Source of the DNA: Polyangiaceae bacterium
Lineage (GTDB): Bacteria; Myxococcota_A; Polyangia; Polyangiales; Polyangiaceae
Reading direction: 5' to 3'
DNA length: 64,000 nt
Assembly: GCA_013361525.1 (NCBI GenBank)
Contig: JABFXY010000080.1
Span: 1 to 64,000 of the forward strand
This document shows positions 61,546 through 64,000 of the stretch, piece by piece. Under the pieces are notes generated by a model. It saw only the letters and a list, made by a program, of their open reading frames with translations. It had not been told where the DNA came from and did no database searches. The translations under genes and the position numbers were made by a program. Each line of letters starts with the position of its first letter. Positions within the stretch are counted from its first letter, which is position 1.

Positions 61546-63335
61546 AAGCACAAGACGTCGTCGACGCCGCGGCGCGCGGCACGAGCCTCGCGGGCGCACA
61601 GCTCGCCGGCCTCTCGCTGCGCGATCGAGATCTGTCGAAGCTCGTCGCCCCGGGCGCGAGCTTCTTCGGCTGCAACTTCGACGGGGCGAAGCTCCGGGGC
61701 GCGAACCTCGCGGGCGCAACGTTCAGCAGCTGCTCCGGCATCGGCGCAGACGCCTCGGGCGTCGACCTGTCGCGCACGAAAATTCGCGCGTCGGCGTTCA
61801 CCCGTGCAGATCTCTCCGGCGCGAAGCTCGACGAGGTGGAGATGCACCGCGTCGACTTCACCGGGGCGAAGCTCCAATCGGCTTCGCTCCGTGGCGCGGT
61901 GGGTATCCAAGTCCGCTGGGAAAAGGCCGATCTGCGCGGCGCGGATCTCACCCTCGCGCGCCTCCCACGCTGCGGCTTCGAGGAAGCGAGCCTCGCAGAG
62001 GCCACGCTCGTCGACGTCGTGCTCTCGGAGGGCCAACACGCCGGTGCTTCGTTCACGGGCGCGCGCCTCGAGAAGGTCGTGTTCGCGAGCTCGGATCTTC
62101 AGCGCGCCGATTTCACCGGCGCAGAGGCGCAGACGCTCGTGTTCATCGCCGCGGATCTGCGCGGTGCTCGCTTTCCGTCGGCGCTCAAGCGCTGCGTGTT
62201 CGATCAGGCGCGCCTGTCCGATCGCGACGAGCCGCGGAGCCAGAAGCCTCCGTGGGATCCCGAGCTCGTCGCGCGGCCGGCGATCACGCTCACGTTCGAG
62301 AACGTGGACCTGAGCGGCACGATGTTGCGCGGCCTCAGTCTCCGCGATGCGAACTTCCGTGGCGCAAACCTCGAGATGGCGTCGTTCGAGGGCTCCGACC
62401 TCGAGGGCGCAGACTTCACCGGGGCGAAGCTCAAAATGACGGATTTTTCGGAGGCGCGGATGCGCGGCATCGATCTGTCGGGCCAGCACTTCGAGATGGT
62501 CCTGGCCAAGAAGGCGGACCTTCGCGGCGCTCGCCTCGTCGGCGCGCGGCTCGATCGATCGCTCTTCGACGAGGCCGATCTCGGCAACGCGAATCTCTCG
62601 CGCGCGTTCCTCCACGGCGCTCATCTCACCGGCACGAAGCTCGACGGTGTTCAGCTCGACGGTGCGACGCTCCACTCGGTCGATCTCGAAGACGTCGATC
62701 TCGCCGGCCTTGCGCTCGCTGGACGGAAGCTTCGCTACTGCTCGTTCAAAGGGCTCGACCTCACCGCGCGCGATTTCTCCGGGTGTGATCTGACGGGGGC
62801 GGACTTCACCGACGCCGATCTCTCGCGCGCGAAGCTCACCGGCGCGACGATCCGCCAGGCGAACTTCAAGGGCGCGAAGCTCCGGCTCGCCGATCTGTCG
62901 CGCGCGGACGGCAAGGCCGCGTTCTTTGGAGATGCGACGCTCGAAGGCGCAAACGCGACACGCGCGCGGCTTCGTTACGCGACGTTCACCAAGGCCAATG
63001 CGTCGGTCGCGAATTTCTCCGGCAGCGACGTGCGCGAGAGCCTGTGGGTCGAGGCTCAAGCATCGAAGGCGACGTTCGTCGGGGCGCAGCTGATTTGGGC
63101 GGACCTGTCCAAGGCCGATCTGACGTCGGCGGATCTGTCGCAGGCCGACCTGACGAACGCGAACGTGCACGAGCTTCGCGACGACGGCGCCGTCTATACG
63201 GGCGCGAAAACCACCGGCCTGCGCAAGACCGATCCGGGTCGCGCGAAAGCGGAGGCTTGGCGACCACCTGCGCGAACCCGTTCGGGGCGGAGCGAGAGCG
63301 CGCGAGACGATTCGAGACAAGAGGAGCGAGAGTGA
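61542..63335 (+). CDS. Pentapeptide repeat protein of the T6SS module
   Basis: 597 residues from GTG 61542, overlapping the preceding stop as GTGA, with GGAGGC upstream. Almost the whole protein is A(D/N)LxX pentapeptides (GAKLRGANLAGATFSSCSGI, LRGADLTLARLPRCGFEEAS, NFRGANLEMASFEGSDLEGA, ADLSKADLTSADLSQADLTN). The C-terminal tail is Arg/Ser-rich. Long rigid helix, possibly spike-associated. The antisense strand also shows long frames because of the repeats; they are artefacts. Confidence 0.88.
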   Translation: MKAQDVVDAAARGTSLAGAQLAGLSLRDRDLSKLVAPGASFFGCNFDGAKLRGANLAGATFSSCSGIGADASGVDLSRTKIRASAFTRADLSGAKLDEVEMHRVDFTGAKLQSASLRGAVGIQVRWEKADLRGADLTLARLPRCGFEEASLAEATLVDVVLSEGQHAGASFTGARLEKVVFASSDLQRADFTGAEAQTLVFIAADLRGARFPSALKRCVFDQARLSDRDEPRSQKPPWDPELVARPAITLTFENVDLSGTMLRGLSLRDANFRGANLEMASFEGSDLEGADFTGAKLKMTDFSEARMRGIDLSGQHFEMVLAKKADLRGARLVGARLDRSLFDEADLGNANLSRAFLHGAHLTGTKLDGVQLDGATLHSVDLEDVDLAGLALAGRKLRYCSFKGLDLTARDFSGCDLTGADFTDADLSRAKLTGATIRQANFKGAKLRLADLSRADGKAAFFGDATLEGANATRARLRYATFTKANASVANFSGSDVRESLWVEAQASKATFVGAQLIWADLSKADLTSADLSQADLTNANVHELRDDGAVYTGAKTTGLRKTDPGRAKAEAWRPPARTRSGRSESARDDSRQEERE

Positions 63336-63916
63336 TGTCGAAGCGAACCGAGAAGGAGCACGCAGGCCTGGAGACAGGCGGGCCGATGGGCGGCGCGATG
63401 CCGGCGATCGGCGAAGGCACATGGCTGCGTCCCGCGCAGGTCGTCGCCACGACCGCCGACAGCGTGCGGGTGACGACAGCGGACGGTCGCATCGTGTCGG
63501 CGAGGCTCGCGCTCGCGCTTCCGTACGAGCCGGCGATCGGCGACGAGCTCCTGCTGCTCGGCGACGCATCCAGCGCATATGTCGTCGGCGTCCTTCGCGG
63601 CTCGGGCCAGACGCGCCTCGCCCTCGAGGGCGACGTCGCGCTCTCCGCGAGCGGCAGGCTCGAGCTCCGCGGCGGCACCGGCGTCGCGATCGACGCCCCG
63701 GAGGTGCAGGTTCGCGCGACTCGCGTCGGCATCCTCGCGTCGCGCATGACCGAGATTTACGACACCGTCCGCACGACGGTCCGTGAGCTCCTCAGCGTGC
63801 GCGCGGCCGAGCAGCGGACGCTCGTCGACGGCACGAGCCACCTGCAAGCGAAGAACGCGCGGGTCCTCTCGGAGGCCAAAGTGACCATCAACGGCAAAGA
63901 GATCTTCCTCGGCTGA
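63335..63916 (+). CDS. DUF3540 family protein
   Basis: 193 residues from ATG 63335, sharing a base with the previous stop and preceded by GAGGAGCGAG. Beta-rich N-terminal part (DSVRVTTADGRIVSARLALA, IGDELLLLGDASSAYVVGVL) and a repeated-strand end (LQAKNARVLSEAKVTINGKE). DUF3540 proteins belong to the VgrG/DUF2169/DUF4150 neighbourhood and likely form a small spike component. Confidence 0.85.
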   Translation: MSKRTEKEHAGLETGGPMGGAMPAIGEGTWLRPAQVVATTADSVRVTTADGRIVSARLALALPYEPAIGDELLLLGDASSAYVVGVLRGSGQTRLALEGDVALSASGRLELRGGTGVAIDAPEVQVRATRVGILASRMTEIYDTVRTTVRELLSVRAAEQRTLVDGTSHLQAKNARVLSEAKVTINGKEIFLG

Positions 63917-63917
63917 C

Positions 63918-64000
63918 ATGCTGCCCGCATCCAACCGTGGCGTGGGAATGTCGCTCGGCTTTCCCGACGTGTGTTTGACGCCCTCTCCCGCCGGGCCCGT
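63918..64000 (+). CDS. DUF4150 (PAAR-like) protein, N-terminal fragment
   Basis: From ATG 63918 the frame reads MLPASNRGVGMSLGFPDVCL, then TPSPAGPV to the window edge. The pattern FPDVCLTPxPxGP is the start of DUF4150, a PAAR-like tip protein that caps the VgrG spike. This completes the order expected for the module. Only 27 residues are present. Confidence 0.7.
   Translation, partial: MLPASNRGVGMSLGFPDVCLTPSPAGP

Noticed and set aside
61323..63578. 751-codon minus frame
   Set aside because: Artefact of pentapeptide repeat coding, which leaves the opposite strand free of stops.
1..64000. tRNA, rRNA, integrase or transposase genes marking the island
   Set aside because: None was recognised by eye on either strand; a covariance-model and HMM search would be needed to exclude small RNA genes.

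Overview
The window looks like chromosomal DNA of a high-GC myxobacterium, most likely of the Polyangiales/Sorangiineae type. The evidence is many lipoproteins with Gly-rich spacers after the lipobox, eukaryote-like Ser/Thr kinases, an FHA-linked sigma54 activator, an AgmX-type C-terminal domain protein, and a VgrG cluster with DUF2169 and pentapeptide-repeat proteins. No rRNA, tRNA, CRISPR array, transposase or phage gene was recognised by eye.

Layout. 0-4.3 kb holds the end of an unidentified Cys-containing protein, then a signalling trio: Ser/Thr kinase, FHA-bEBP activator, and a second Ser/Thr kinase with one membrane span. 4.3-6.35 kb is an M23 peptidase lipoprotein split by an in-frame TGA. 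6.6-10.7 kb carries a small DNA-methyltransferase-like protein, a HipA-like kinase coupled to a DUF3037 protein, an HxlR regulator divergent from an SDR gene, and a MarR/VOC pair.

10.65-25.4 kb is an accessory island: more than twenty short genes, almost all on the minus strand, tightly spaced. They belong to unrelated small families (DUF6210, DUF4343 ATP-grasp, DUF7832-like, Zn-ribbon, degenerate GyrB-like, WD40-like and others). At least six are frameshifted or reduced to remnants. I read it as a decaying poly-immunity-type array; that function is inferred. At its edge (26.65 kb) lies a CHAT protease-nSTAND NTPase-membrane fusion, a candidate conflict or cell-suicide protein.

30-41.5 kb is more ordinary: small lipoproteins, a hybrid histidine kinase with receiver domain, a pectinacetylesterase-type lipoprotein, a cytochrome c lipoprotein behind a Fur-box-like site, an AraC regulator, a long-chain acyl-CoA ligase, a CPBP protease and a UbiA prenyltransferase. 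41.6-46 kb is a MoxR / DUF58 / TgpA-transglutaminase operon, with an AgmX-type lipoprotein convergent to it. 47.4-54.2 kb has a DUF1345 membrane protein, a sterol-desaturase-type hydroxylase divergent from a TetR regulator with a clear palindromic operator, a formylglycine-generating-enzyme-like lipoprotein, an FtsJ/RlmM-like methyltransferase, a CAP-domain lipoprotein and a YscW/YbaY-like lipoprotein.

54.6 kb to the end is a tightly packed type VI secretion spike module: VgrG, DUF2169, VgrG-like beta-rich spike protein, DUF2169-pentapeptide fusion, second pentapeptide protein, DUF3540, and the start of a DUF4150 (PAAR-like) protein. Dispersed palindromes built on GAAAAGCGTGAGGTAAAC, and low-complexity GC tandem repeats, occur at 39.4-39.6, 46.9-47.0 and 52.8 kb. 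A separate complex repeat precedes the VgrG gene.
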